In this document: piece after piece, positions 1 through 11,487 of the stretch
How the letters are laid out: every line of letters starts with the position of its first letter
Position numbering within the stretch: the stretch's first letter is position 1
Assembly: GCF_028640845.1 (NCBI RefSeq)
Contig: NC_080539.1
Span: 181,673,459-181,737,458, forward strand
Source: Ahaetulla prasina
Lineage: Eukaryota; Chordata; Lepidosauria; Squamata; Colubridae
DNA: 64,000 nucleotides
Reading direction: 5' to 3'
The notes under the pieces: generated by a model
The model's database searches: none
What the model saw: the letters and a program-made list of their open reading frames with translations, nothing else
What the model was told of the DNA's origin: nothing
Made by a program: the position numbers and the translations under genes

Positions 1-532
1 GAATGAGGGTTCTGGTAATGAAACACAGTTATTTAGGAAGTCATTTAAAAAAATTCCTTCTGATTTAAAGAGATTTCCATAGGTTTCATTTTTCCCCCTC
101 CTGCTGTAAGTCATGAATCACAATGGAGTGCTAAATCACCACCGAACATGTAAAGTGATAACCCAAAAAAGTCAGGATGTCTGATAGGAATGTTAATGTG
201 AGTGCTAAGTCATTAGTCATTTTAACTTGTTCCATCTCAAAATCTAACGTACCTCTTAAATATATATATTTATATCATGTAATATGTGTATCTGTGTGTC
301 TGTGTGTTGAACATTTAATGTTGATTACTGCTGAAGAAGAACTCAAATGTCAAAGGGCGGTACTGTTGAGAGCCAAATACTGTTATTCAAGCACTAAGTA
401 ACATACTGCTTCAATAATAAGTACACACGAAAGTAGCTTTGCAAATAATTTTCTTTATCCCTGATCCAAATCATTGGTTGATGCTGTGATGGGGAGAAAA
501 AATGAATGACTACTGGGAGAATCCTTCTAGTA

Positions 533-961
533 CAGCGGTTCTCAACCTGTGGGTCGCGGCCCCGTTGGGGGTCGAATGATGATTTGCCAGGGGTCGCCTA
601 AGACCATCGGAAATATGGGAAGTATACTTGCGAGTCGAAGAATCGCGCTCCAATGGTTGACTCCACAAGTAATCACTCTCAATCGCTAGTCTAATTTGGC
701 TTCAGGCGCTATAAATTTAATAGGGGAGGAGTCTCCGCTTTAATGCTTCTGTCCTCAAGGCAATCGCAAGCAGTTCAGATCACTAGCCAATACGGCTTCA
801 GGCGCGATAAATTCAAAAAAACAGTTTGCCGCTTTTCCCCCCCTTCTGCGGCTGCTGAGGCGCGCTGAGATCACTGCGAAAATAATTTTATGGTTGGGGT
901 TGCCACATCGTGGGGAATTGTATTAAAGGGGTCGCAGCACTATAAAGGTTGAGAACCACTG
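533..961. mobile_element. SPIN-like hAT non-autonomous transposon
   Basis: Begins cagcggttctcaacctgtgg and ends aggttgagaaccactg, terminal inverted repeats of about 16 bp, flanked by a perfect 8-bp target duplication ttctagta (525-532 and 962-969). Termini and the gtcgcctaagaccatcgga and aaaataattttatggttggg segments match what is known of the SPIN family, which moved between tetrapods by horizontal transfer. 429 bp, no coding capacity. Confidence 0.88.
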
Positions 962-1158
962 TTCTAGTAGCATTCCATTTTTGTCTACTTTATTACTTCT
1001 TGTATTGTTTTCAAAGTAAATAATGCTTTTGTGGGTGGCTATGGTATTCCCAAAGCCATGTAAAAATATCTTACATGTTTTATTTAAGAGCAAGTTGTGA
1101 ATCTCTCGTTTGTCTACAGTCTGGATAAGAATGTAAAATATGCATCCTTTTCTTTCAG

Positions 1159-1276
1159 ACCTGAATACCAAGGGTGTCATATTGCAAGCATTTGAGATGT
1201 TTCGACTCAAGTCTTGCATTGACTTTAAACCCTATGAAGGAGAGAAGTCCTACCTCCAATTTGAAAAGCTGGATGG
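1159..1276 (+). CDS. MEP1A: MEP1A exon: N-terminal half of astacin domain
   Basis: Acceptor tctttcag before 1159 and donor gtaaat after 1276. Reads [18 protein letters not shown] and then [11 protein letters not shown], a core astacin stretch with the first disulphide cysteine. Phase 1 at both ends, so the preceding exon off the left or not recognised supplies one base. Confidence 0.93.
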
Positions 1277-4200
1277 GTAAATTTATTTAAACAGACAAGC
1301 TAATGTTATAATAGAAAGCTCTTGTATTTAAATAATTATTGCCCATAGTTTTAAGTGCACAAAATGATACTGTAGTCTTTCCTTCGTTCTTTATTGAAAC
1401 CTAGTATAAAGCACAAACTAGACCAGGGCTCTCCAACCTTGGCAACTTTAAGACTTATGGACTTCAACTCCCAGAATTCCTCAGCCAGCTTTGCTCCAAT
1501 TCTGGGAGTTGAAATCCACAAGTTCTAAAGTTGCCAAAGTTGGAGAGCCCTGAACTAGACTGTTTCTCCAACCACCCCCCTCCTTTCTGAAAGAATATAG
1601 ACAGATTTTCTGTACATGCCAACTGTTTCCCCTCTGTATAGTTTCTGCACATTCCTCTGTACCTTTGTGCATTTTTGCAAAACTCCTGAATGTTCGATAT
1701 AAGGACTGTTTATTAAGATCTAAATAGCCCTACGATCCTTTGTCTATTAAGAATAGTATCATCCAACATTTGCATTTGGATGATATAAAGCAGTATCAGT
1801 ATATTTTTTTGAATGGGTAGCTTAGAAAAGTAAGATGGTATGCTGTGTGGTAGATGGGAAGCTCTCACTCCTCTCTCATTTGGCTCCTCTAGCCTAAATG
1901 GTTATGTATTTATATTAGTTGTCATATTAAATCAGACGTTTTGAATGAATGCACATATCATGGTATAACAGGTGCTGGTCTTATGTGGGAGATCTTCAGA
2001 ATGGCCAAGTCGTTTCTATTGGTTCACGCTGTGAATATAAAGATACTGTGGAGCATGAAGTCTTGCATGCCCTTGGATTTTATCATGAACAGTCACGCAC
2101 TGATCGAGACGACTATGTTAAGATTTGGTGGAATGAAATCCTTGATGGTAAGTGGAAGGGACAGCAAATGTATTACAAAGTAAATAATGTATTAAGTAAT
2201 GTATTAGGGACCAAGCTGTACAAGTTTGGTCTGTTATAATTGATTGTCTTGTCTAATTGTTTAACAACATATTAAAGCATTAATTTTCAAATTTGCCTAA
2301 AAGCTTTGGTATTTTCTTTTCTAGGTCAGGCATATAACTTTGACAAATATGATGACAGTTTCATTTCTGATTTAAACACTCCATATGATTATGAATCTGT
2401 CATGCATTATGGACCTTATTCGTTCAATAAGAACAGTTCTGTCCCTTCAATTACAACAAAAATTCCAGAATTCAACAATGTTATTGGGCAAAGCCAGGAT
2501 TTGAGCAAAATAGATCTAGAAAGGCTTAACCGCATGTACCATTGTGGTAAGTTTATTCTATTTTACTCAATTTTTAAGCTATAGTAGTAGTGAGCTTATA
2601 TGTTAAAATGCCTATGGAGATTCTCAGTCATCCAGGTCATGGTTGTCGCAAAGGTACTTTTTCAAGAAGCAACTGAACTTTCTTGGGTTTTTTTGAAGAT
2701 GTTTCAGATTCCATCCAAGAAGCTTCTTCAGCTCAGCACCTTTGGGACTTAATTCTTAAATATTCTTTAACAACTAAGTCTATCACCTTGTATTATATTA
2801 GGAATAGGTCTGTGAAAACTACAGAAGTGAAAACACAGAGGTGTTTGGGGGGTTATCAGAATGCAGACATACCCATTGCACTTTCTTAAGCCTTGCATGT
2901 CTTGCATGTCTTTTCCCAAGATCATACAACATGTCTTTTTCCATGGAATCTTTCAGAAGCTTCTAAACATGAATTATCATAACCAACCTATCTCCTCTGA
3001 AAAGGACCAGTGCAATGAGGAAGTTAAATTAACCAAGGAAGTAACATCCAGATTGTTTCATTCAACAACCACCAACCTTACATAATCAATGAATACACAA
3101 CCTGTGGCCTAAGGCTGCCTCTGACCCTGAAGCAGAAGGGATCCCGATTAATTAGTCCCCATTAATTGCCTTCAGTGCCCTCTGATCATTTATGGCCTCC
3201 CATCTATTTCACTGCATCCATTAGTCTATAAAAGATTGTGTAAAATTGACTCAACTATTTGTTCAGAACACTTATAGCACATCATGCTATACTAATACTA
3301 ACTCATATGGAGTTGGGAATGGCTCTCAAACTGTCCTAGATTGTGTTAACAAGGTACTTTTGATGATGTTTTAATTCTCCAAAGGAGCACAACACTAAAT
3401 TGGGAAGAGGTGTGTTAAGCAGCACAGAGGCCTGTCTTATTTGTGTTTAGATTACTTTAATCTGAAATGTGGGGATTATTTCCTGCAGCTTCCAGTCTTA
3501 CTCTCCTTGACCAATGTACATTTGAGTCCATCAATATCTGTGGCATGGTGCAAAATGGAAGAGATGACAAGGACTGGGAACATACCTTGACTACAAGTCG
3601 GGATAACAACAACCACTGCTTAGGTAACATACTAATGTGTAATTTAAATGGATGAGAAAGTGGCTATATATATATTATTATTATGTTCCTCTTGCAAATA
3701 TATGAGTGTTTAAAAAAAATTATATGTTGTGGGCAGAAGGAAAAACCTTAAGGATCAGGAGGAAGACCCACAACCAAGGCAATGTTCAAACAAAAGAAAT
3801 CTGGACTGTGGCACAAAAGTAATTTGAGAAAGTGTCTCAGAATTGACCCTTCCCAGGTTTCAGAAAGATAACAGGAAGGAGGGAAGGAGAGGGAAGCATA
3901 TTCAGACCTGCAAAAATGATGCCAGCCCTTTGAAGCAGATAGGGCAAGGAAACCAAAGTTATGAATGCTAATATTACTTTTATTATAAGATTACAGTAGC
4001 ACATTTTCACAAGTGCCGCAGTTTAAACCCAGTGAAATCTTGCACAATTGTCCAAAATGAATCATGGTCCATAGGAGATTAAATCACCTTCATCTACTTT
4101 ACAGAGAAAGACTACGTTATGAGCTTTGATACCACCAAAGGCCTTTCAGGTGAAACAGCCATTTTGGAGTCCCGTATTCTTTATCCAAGAAGAAATGAAA

Positions 4201-7200
4201 AGTGTCTACAATTTTTTTACAAATTTGATGGCAGTCCAAAAGATGAGCTGATTATATGGCTTAAAACTGATGATGGTACTGGAAACGTTAGGAAGTCAGT
4301 AAAAGTGAAAAGCATCCCTCGTAAGTTCTCAAGTAACCTTTGAAGATGTAATTACAATGAGACATCCAGGACTAACTTTATCTTCTAAAGAGAGCATCAG
4401 ATATCTTTGCCTTCTCATATCCAATATCTAATTGGTTTGTGTAATAAACCCCCCAAAAAACTTTGAAAAGAATGGTGGCCTTTTGCAGAGAGGGAATAAG
4501 AATTGTCCTGGCTTCCCCCTTCATGCCACACTGCAAGCTTATTGGTGCAGTCTGTGAGCTTCCACATTTTAAGACAAGGGAGAAGCCTTCCCCTCGTCCA
4601 GCTAACTCAGAAGCTATTTTGTGAGATAGACCAAGCCACACAGCTCTCCTCTTTCAGGGATTGCATTGAGATCTGTGGCAAGTAGAAAGGAAAGGCTGTG
4701 TGTGTGTGTACGCGCATGCGCATTGGGGCACACACAGGCATGGAATTTATCTCCTCATTTCCATGCCAAACTCATCACTCCATTACAGTGTTTCTCAACC
4801 TCAGCAACTCTGTTCTATTAAAATGCATGTCAGGTTAGTCTTTCATATATTTCATACACTACCTGACTCTGTGGTCTCTTCCCCAAATCCCCAAAGCTTT
4901 AACCAAAAACTGTCTACTATTGACCTCACTCCATTCCTAAAAGGTCTGTAAGGGGCGTGCATAAGAATGTGCCTACCGTTCCTGTCCTTATGTTCCCTTT
5001 CATTATATCCAATTAATATAGTTATTGCATACTTACGCTTATATATATGCTTATAGATCGTATAGTTGTTTCATGCTTATGCTTATATATACTGTTGTAA
5101 CAAATAAATAAATAAAATAAATAAATATGTGACTAGCTGAGATCAGAAGGATTAAATCTAAAGAATAAAGAAATCTAAAGAATGAACACAAACCAGTCTT
5201 CTTTCAAAAGACATTCAAGTTTTATCTTTACTATTAAGCAAAGTTTGGAACACACCTTGACAAAACTGTTGCTTCTCTGTGGTCATGTAAAGGACCTCAA
5301 ACATTATTCATGGCATTAGTAGAATGCAGTCCTATGGCGGAGGACTTTCCAACTTTATTAAATGCAATTGTTTCTTTAACTCCTTTAAGTTACAGTAATT
5401 TCATCCTATATCTTCCTCACTTAAAGTCTGCTAAATATCATTTTGAGATCATTGCAGGGAAAGCAGCATAAAATGGGTTGAATATGTAAATTAATTAAAT
5501 ATTATATTTTCCCCCTCTCCCCTTTCAGGTGATGGAGAGAAGCAGTGGAACTTTGCAAACATTCCTTTCAACAGCCGGACCAAATTCCGCTATGCTTTTC
5601 ATGGCCTTAAAGGAGACCCACAGAATTCCAAAGGAGGAATTCACATTAATGATATCACTCTGACTGAAACGCAATGTCCTACTAGCGTTTGGCAGATAAG
5701 AGACTTCACTTCCATTTTAAAGAGTTCCTCAAAAGGAGATTATTTGTCAAGCCCTATCTTTTATAACTCTGAAGGCTACTGCTTTGTGCTCAGTCTCTAT
5801 CCCCGTGGTCCAGCCAACTCAAATGGAGATTATCTAGGAATCATGTTTTCTTTATGTAGTAGCCAGAATGATGGAGCATTAGAGTGGCCAGCTGGGAACA
5901 GGCAAGTGACATTCACCATAGTGGATCAAGATCCTGACATCACCCAAAGGATGTCAGCAAGCCGAAGTTTTGTTACAGACCCCAACCAGCGTTACAGTAA
6001 GTCTAACAGGTGTTTGGGTTATGGACAACTGACTGCTTTCTCTCTTGCTTAGAAGCATAATTGTACAGCTGCTAAAAATCCGATCCCTATGACTGGATAG
6101 ATTAAAATCAAATTGTATAGGTTAAAAATCATAGAATTGTTGAAGATAGTGTAGCATCAATAAAACAGAACTTTTAGTTTTGGAAAGTTAGGTTAGCATC
6201 AAGAAGCAGGTCTAATTTTGTGCAGAATTGAATTAACTATTGTATTTTATACCATTTCTAATTTACTGAGTGAAATCCAATCTGGAAATTCTACAAATTC
6301 TTTGATTAGTGGTAAATTTGAGAACCTATGACAAATTCAAGCAATAATAAAGTGAATAAAATTAGGTATAAAAGTATTTGTAGTTTGAGCCTAAAAAGAA
6401 AACAAATGTAGGCACTTGGAAATGTATCTACAAATAGTATTACAGAAGTCGAGGCTACTTGGATAATTCCCCCTGATCCCCCATTTGGGAGGGCAGGTGC
6501 AGTCAGAACATCAGTCTTTAAAGTTTATCAGTAGCATTTTAAATTGCAGTATGTCTCTGAAAATAAACATGCATCTAGCTGCATCTGTATTCACTGGCAA
6601 AACTGAATGCAGAAGCAGTCATAAACAAGATGTGTCTAAGCCAAGTCTCTATTTTTCAGAAGTAGCCATACTGTGTAACATGTGGAACTAATTATAATGA
6701 AAGTTATGGTAATTAGAATTTTTTTTCAGGAATTCTCCTGGAGAATGATAAAGCTTATTAGCACAGATTTTATAAAAGAATGTAGGGAAGACAACATTCC
6801 CCACCATCACTGAGGCAAAATTATCTTATATTCCAAATAGATGCTTTTTCTATAAAAAAAGGTTGGATGGGAATGTTGTCTGATTATTTGAATCTTATAT
6901 AGCCTACTAAAAATATTGGTGGTTGTGTATATAAAATATTGATCCATTTCAGTTTTTTATGATTATTTGTTTATTTTGCTTGACAGATGGCAAACTTTTT
7001 TGGGATAAGGCCGACATTACTGGAACTTTTGATCCTTTCTATAATACTCATATAGGCCCCGGATGGGGATGGCATTACATCTTGCCATATAGTGAATTGT
7101 ATCGGAGAAATTTTGTTAAAAATGATAATCTCATCATTTTCACAAATTTTGAAGGTAGGTTCTTATTGTTATTTTATTGAAGTCTTTGAAAAATATAGCT

Positions 7201-8442
7201 CTACACAGGAAGATTTAAAATATTCAAATCAGAGTTGCTTCACCTGAGTTTCAATAGTCATTGGTTTGCCTACTTCTTCCATCCCCATTTATTGAGATGT
7301 TGTTTGAAAAGGCTGCACACCTTTTTAATATGTGTGGTTTGCTTTTTAAGGCTGGAAGATAATTGATTCATTTAAAAAGTCTTAGCCCAGTCAGGGAAGA
7401 TAGCTAAGGCCACATTTGCCAGACAGAAGAAACAGGTTTTTGGACTGCACATGATAGCAGAGCTGTAGCAGCAACACCAAGACCGGGCACATAGCAGGAC
7501 AGAACAGTTGAGAGAATAGGAGACCAACACCATAGGATGTCTGCATTGGACTCAGGAGGAGACAGGAAGCTCAGATAGAAATCAAAGAAGGGACTGTAGA
7601 ATCAGAGCGATAAGGGGAAAAATGAAAGAAGAATCATGGACACAAAGTATATGTAGGTAGTGTGGCAGGTGTTTTAAGCAGAAAAAGTAGATAAGAGCAC
7701 GGTTGCCACTTTTAGCTTTGATGTGATCAGACTGTTGCATAACTTTGATAGGTATCAGATCAGAGGGAGCAAATCAGAGCAAGAGGCAGAATGGGGGGAG
7801 GATGAATTGCACACATTTTTGATGTAACTGATATGAAGGGCGAAGGGAATCTCACAAAGAACAGTGTTCTTGCTAAAGACAAGCTCAAAAAGTGCTCAGC
7901 ACAATGTGTGGAATCCTCAATGCAAAATCAAAGATCAAAGGAAACACTAGGGTGAGAGGAGAAGAAACGTAGTCAGGATAGCTTGTCAGTCTGACTGCTA
8001 AATCAACAACAAACAACAGGCAACGTAGATGAAATGTCCATGTAGTTGCCATGATCAAGTGAGATGCATACAGGAACTACATAAGGTATGCTGGCCATGT
8101 GATGACCACACACGTTTAAACTTACCGGTAGTTGTTTTAGGTGGACACATGCAGAAAAAAACCTGAGCTCTATTTGGGCTTCATTGTAAGATAAAATATA
8201 GATTAAGATAATCAATCCTGTAGCTCTCTGGGTTCAGTTGCATGATTGAACTTCTATTTTTACATGAAAGTTCCTCTTACTGGACAGAAAAACTTTTATC
8301 AGCTTTATTTCTCAAGCCCAAAGGTCATGTAATTTATCTTTCTGCTTCTTGTTGACAATTATGATTAAAAGCTTTATCCTTTTCTTTTTCTCCCCTTCTG
8401 GTCATATCTGCAGTTATTCACGATCCAGGTAGTGTTTTATAA
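1159..8442 (+). CDS. MEP1A: Meprin A subunit alpha (astacin metalloprotease), 5' part off the left edge; 8 exons
   Basis: Spliced gene; exons at 1159-1276, 1972-2147, 2325-2546, 3489-3623, 4105-4320, 5529-5996, 6987-7154 and 8414-8442. Every junction has AG/GT borders and every intron is in phase 1, so the frame is continuous. Meprins are zinc endopeptidases of the astacin family that cut peptides, cytokines and matrix proteins at the cell surface or after secretion. Seen here: astacin domain with [15 protein letters not shown] (zinc ligands and Met-turn region [10 protein letters not shown]), MAM domain from about 3489 and MATH domain from about 5690 to 7154. Sequence follows mammalian MEP1A more closely than MEP1B (for example [19 protein letters not shown]). 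Signal peptide and propeptide lie left of the window. The coding frame ends nine codons after the MATH domain; no EGF-like or transmembrane exon was found in frame. Name is sure; the 3' end is inferred. Confidence 0.93.
1424..1552. mobile_element. Palindromic hAT MITE
   Basis: cagggctctccaacc at one end and its reverse complement at the other, nearly all of the 129 bp forming a foldback (cttcaactcccagaatt motif in both arms). Target duplication aactagac on both sides, perfect. Confidence 0.88.
1972..2147 (+). CDS. MEP1A: MEP1A exon: catalytic zinc-binding part of astacin domain
   Basis: Acceptor aacag before 1972, donor gtaagt after 2147. Begins [13 protein letters not shown] and contains [20 protein letters not shown]: three zinc-binding histidines, the catalytic Glu and the family Glu/Arg are all intact, so the enzyme should be active. 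Confidence 0.96.
2325..2546 (+). CDS. MEP1A: MEP1A exon: C-terminal part of astacin domain with Met-turn
   Basis: Acceptor ttctag before 2325, donor gtaagt after 2546. Reads [13 protein letters not shown] then [24 protein letters not shown] is the Met-turn with the zinc-site tyrosine. Ends at [11 protein letters not shown], the normal end of the protease domain. Confidence 0.96.
2612..2750. repeat. Fragment of dispersed repeat (see 9096-9298)
   Basis: gattctcagtcatccaggtc and the gaagatgtttcagattccatccaag stretch match the left arm of the palindromic repeat at 9096-9298 and part of the one at 54930. Lies in a MEP1A intron. Confidence 0.6.
3489..3623 (+). CDS. MEP1A: MEP1A exon: start of MAM domain
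   Basis: Acceptor cctgcag before 3489, donor gtaaca after 3623. Reads [19 protein letters not shown] then RDDKDW, the typical opening of a MAM domain with its two cysteines. 135 bp, phase 1 at both ends. Confidence 0.92.
4105..4320 (+). CDS. MEP1A: MEP1A exon: middle of MAM domain
   Basis: Acceptor tttacag before 4105, donor gtaagt after 4320. Reads [19 protein letters not shown] and [18 protein letters not shown], matching MAM strands of mammalian meprin alpha, then [14 protein letters not shown]. Confidence 0.95.
4857..5128 (+). mobile_element. 3' end of a non-LTR retrotransposon
   Basis: From gactctgtggtctcttcccc to a tail of AAATA units; closely matches the 3' end of the LINE at 9520-10381 (same ggtctgtaaggggc, gtgcctacc and tatatatgcttatag stretches). 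5' truncated copy in an intron. Confidence 0.8.
5529..5996 (+). CDS. MEP1A: MEP1A exon: end of MAM and most of MATH domain
   Basis: Acceptor cctttcag before 5529, donor gtaagt after 5996. Reads [20 protein letters not shown] with DDITLTET-like [11 protein letters not shown] (end of MAM), then [11 protein letters not shown] and [20 protein letters not shown] (MATH/TRAF-like domain). The longest exon of the gene, 468 bp. Confidence 0.95.
6987..7154 (+). CDS. MEP1A: MEP1A exon: C-terminal part of MATH domain
   Basis: Acceptor cttgacag before 6987, donor gtaggt after 7154. Ends [20 protein letters not shown], aligning with the human RRSFLKNDDLIIF segment that closes the MATH domain. 168 bp. Confidence 0.92.
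7155..8413 (+). other. MEP1A last intron
   Basis: I see no exon, clear transposon end or tandem repeat here. Unique-looking AT-rich sequence. Confidence 0.6.
8414..8442 (+). CDS. MEP1A: MEP1A probable terminal exon, short tail and stop
   Basis: Strong acceptor (pyrimidine tract and ctgcag, 8413) in the right phase. Joined to the previous exon it reads [11 protein letters not shown] and stops at taa 8440-8442. In human MEP1A the homologous exon starts at the same point (DFEDITH) but runs on to the furin linker. A gt at 8429 could instead act as donor of a 15-bp microexon, but poly(A) signals at 8570 and 8584 favour a terminal exon. Confidence 0.6.
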
Positions 8443-8569
8443 ATCCTTGGAACTCTTGAAAAACAAACATACATCTCATCTGCTTCCATCAGCTATCCCG
8501 AACAATTTCTGACAGTTGGCCTATGGATTCTCGCTTACTGGCCCTGTTCCCTTGAAAACGGAAGTGGAA

Positions 8570-8589
8570 AATAAAATAATAATAATAAA
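8570..8589 (+). terminator. Candidate MEP1A poly(A) signals
   Basis: Two AATAAA hexamers (8570-8575 and 8584-8589) about 130 bp after the proposed stop, followed by a GT-rich stretch (tgtttcatgtgttggtctg). This is the expected layout for 3' end formation. Confidence 0.5.
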
Positions 8590-9095
8590 ATGCACTGTTT
8601 CATGTGTTGGTCTGAATATCTTTTGTCAAAAGGAGACAAGGATATATCACAGTCTACAATTCTTCAAATGTTGTTTTTTAACTGTGACATAGTCTACATG
8701 TTGTATTTGCTGAAAAAATAATGACTTTTTAAGCCATATAAATTGCAAACAACAAACAGTTGAAATATCTAATAGAGAAAATTATTATAATTACAATGTC
8801 ACATTAGCAGTTCACTAACTATTTCTGAAGATAGTATAGATTTAATGTTTGAATTGAAATAAGTTTTATTTGGGGCCAGCTGTTTTTGCAGATCCCTAAA
8901 TAAAAACAAATTCAGTGAACAAAAATTCAGGCATGAAAGAGGGAGAATTGTGAAGAAAAAGAAAGGTACATCTAGAGATTTATTGAAGTAATGCCCTCCA
9001 CTTAGTATCAAACATAAGATGAGAATTTTTGCCTGCTAGATGCTATCTCAGGTGGCAGATTCTATGTTTCCATAGTAATTATGTAGATCAGGTGT

Positions 9096-9298
9096 CTATT
9101 GAGATTCTTAGTCATCCAGGTCATAGTTGTCCCAAAGGTGCTTTTTCAAGAGGCAACTGGTTTTTCTTGTTTTTCTTTGAAGGCATTTCTTTCAGCAGCT
9201 AAAGAAGCTTCTTGGATGGGAAGCGAAATGTCTTCAAAGAAAAACAAGAAAGACCAGTTGCCTCTTTAAAAAGCACCTTTGGGACTATAGATCAGTGT
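9096..9298. repeat. Palindromic dispersed repeat
   Basis: Left arm (agtcatccaggtcatagttg, aaaggtgctttttcaagagg) and right arm (cagttgcctctttaaaaagc, acctttgggac) are inverted copies. The centre has aagaagcttcttggatggga and gcgaaatgtcttc. Related copies at 2612 and 54930. The gga-tga...cgaaa order resembles a hammerhead core but is too degraded here to be called. Confidence 0.65.
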
Positions 9299-9519
9299 AT
9301 CCCACTGTTTTTGAACTCAGGATCACACTTAGCATTTTAGTGGCAGTTAAAACATATACTTCATTCTGAATTTAATTAATTAAACCTAGTTAATAAGTAT
9401 CTAATACATTTTTATAATCCATTAAATGTTAGTTCAAAAATATTTTGGGAGGTGCTCAGAAGATCTCCAAACATGTTGAGGATTATCTAAACCGAACCAG
9501 TGCAAGATCTGAAAAAAGA

Positions 9520-10381
9520 ATCTGAACACTAAATACAAGCTCGATGGACACTACCTTATAGATTACCCCCACCCATTAAAGACCTTGAAGTTTTCATATC
9601 AAATGATCTAAGTACCAAAGCCCACTGCAACTACATCGCAAAAAAGGCTTTAAGAGTTGTAAACTTAATCTTGCATAGCTTCTTCTCCAGAAACACTACA
9701 CTACTAACCAGAGCATATAAAACATTTGCTAGACCAATTCTTGAATATAGCTCACCTGTCTGGAACCCATATCTCATTTCTGACATTAATACAATTGAGC
9801 GTGTCCAGAAATATTTTACAAGAAGAGTTCTTCATTCCTCTGATTACAACAAAATACCTTATGCCACCAGACTTGAAATCCTGGGTTTAGAAAATTTAGA
9901 ACTCCACCGCCTTCGACATGACCTGAGCTTAGTTCATAGAATCATCTGTTACAACGTCCTTTCTGTTGAAGACTACTTCAGCTTCAATCACAACAATACA
10001 TGAGCACACAATAGATTTAAGCTTAATGTGAACCGCTCCGATCTTGATTGCAGAAAATATGACTTCAGAAACAGAGTTGTTAATGCCTGGAATGCACTAC
10101 CAGACTCTGTGGTCTCTTCCCAAAATCCTCAAAGCTTTAACCAAAAACTATTATTGACCTACTATTGACCTCATCCCATACCTAAGAGGTCTGTAAGGGG
10201 CATGCATAAGAGCACAACGTGCCTACCATTCCTGTCCTAATGTTCCCTTTGATTGTATACAATTTCATATAGTTATTACATACTTATGGTTATATATATG
10301 CTTATATATCGTATAGTTATTTCTTGCTTATTCTTATATATAATGTTGTGACAAATAAAATAAATAAATAAAATAAATAAA
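9520..10381 (+). mobile_element. LINE, 3' part of reverse transcriptase ORF and tail
   Basis: Reads LTRAYKTFARPILEYSSPVW and NTIERVQKYFTRRVLHSS, the C-terminal region after the reverse transcriptase of CR1/jockey-group LINEs, then a 3' UTR ending in AAATA repeats. The frame is broken before 9671 and after 10003, so it is a truncated, dead copy. The family was not resolved; it may be the same one as at 16900-18700. Confidence 0.85.
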
Positions 10382-10530
10382 GTTGCTGAACATGGGTACA
10401 AAAAAAAAAGATATTCTAACACTGTCCCTGACAGAAATTTCTCCATCTGATTAAGAATCTAGTTACTACCAAGGCAGTCTATTACATCAATAACTTCTTC
10501 CAATGGCTACCCAGTTCTAAGCCATAGAAC

Positions 10531-10667
10531 CAGTGGTGGGATTCAGCCAGTTCGCACCACTTCGGGAGAACCGGTAGTTAACTTTCTGAGCAATTTGGTG
10601 AACTGGTTGTTGGAAGAAATAATTAGGGCAGAGAACCAGTTGTTAAATTATTTGAACCCCACCACTG
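10531..10667. mobile_element. hAT MITE (cagtggtggg family)
   Basis: Ends cagtggtgggattca and ccccaccactg, flanked by a perfect 8-bp duplication catagaac (10523-10530, 10668-10675). 137 bp. Confidence 0.88.
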
Positions 10668-11487
10668 CATAGAACAGTGGCTCACAAACAGTTGCATGCA
10701 TACCATAGATTGGATTTGTAGTCCAAGTAAAGTATAGCAGCCACTTCTAAATTTATTTAAATATTAGATATATTATATGAATGATATTTTTGTACTAGAG
10801 TGAGCTTTAAGTTCTTTGATAAAGTGGACTACTATGCTCTAATGCAACAGAGAACTGCTCTAGAGCAACAGAGAAGCTTCTTCATATTATACTTTGTTTA
10901 TTCAGTCTCTTCTTCAGACTAAAGAACATTTAAGAACACTGTTTCTTATTTTTATCACTATTTTTCACAACCCAACTGTTCAACAGTGGAAACTCAACTT
11001 TGCAAAATATTTTATTTTCAGAGTGTTCTCATTATTAAAGAATCCCAGGTCAATCACAATGCACCTTTGTCAGTGTAATATAGCTTACGTCATATGATGT
11101 AAGGACGGAGGTTTCAAACCTTCCCTCCTAGAAGCCCTCTAGGTCTTTAGAGCTGGTTTTACCTCCTGTACAGAGTTGCAGCTATTTTGCCCCAAGGTCT
11201 TCTATGAGATGCCTTCCATGAGATGCCTTGGTGTATGAGAGAGGTGGGATGGTCATAACAGCCTTTCTGGCAACTAGGAAATCAGTATATGGTAGTGGGG
11301 GGAAAAAGCTCTATAAATTTCTATCTCCCTTTATAGGCATATGGATAGAAATTAGTTGAAAGGAAATCCCAAAATAAAATGCAGTGTTTTGTTAAGACCA
11401 CAAGATGGCAATGATCTGCTGCACTATTTTTTAAAAAGTCTATAAGGATATTGCAGCAGAATTCAAATTATTTCAGATCACAAAAAT

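Noticed and set aside
5529..7154. MEP1B as an alternative name for the left gene
   Set aside because: Residues through the astacin and MATH domains follow MEP1A, and the neighbour ADGRF5 fits the MEP1A locus; MEP1B lies elsewhere in vertebrate genomes.
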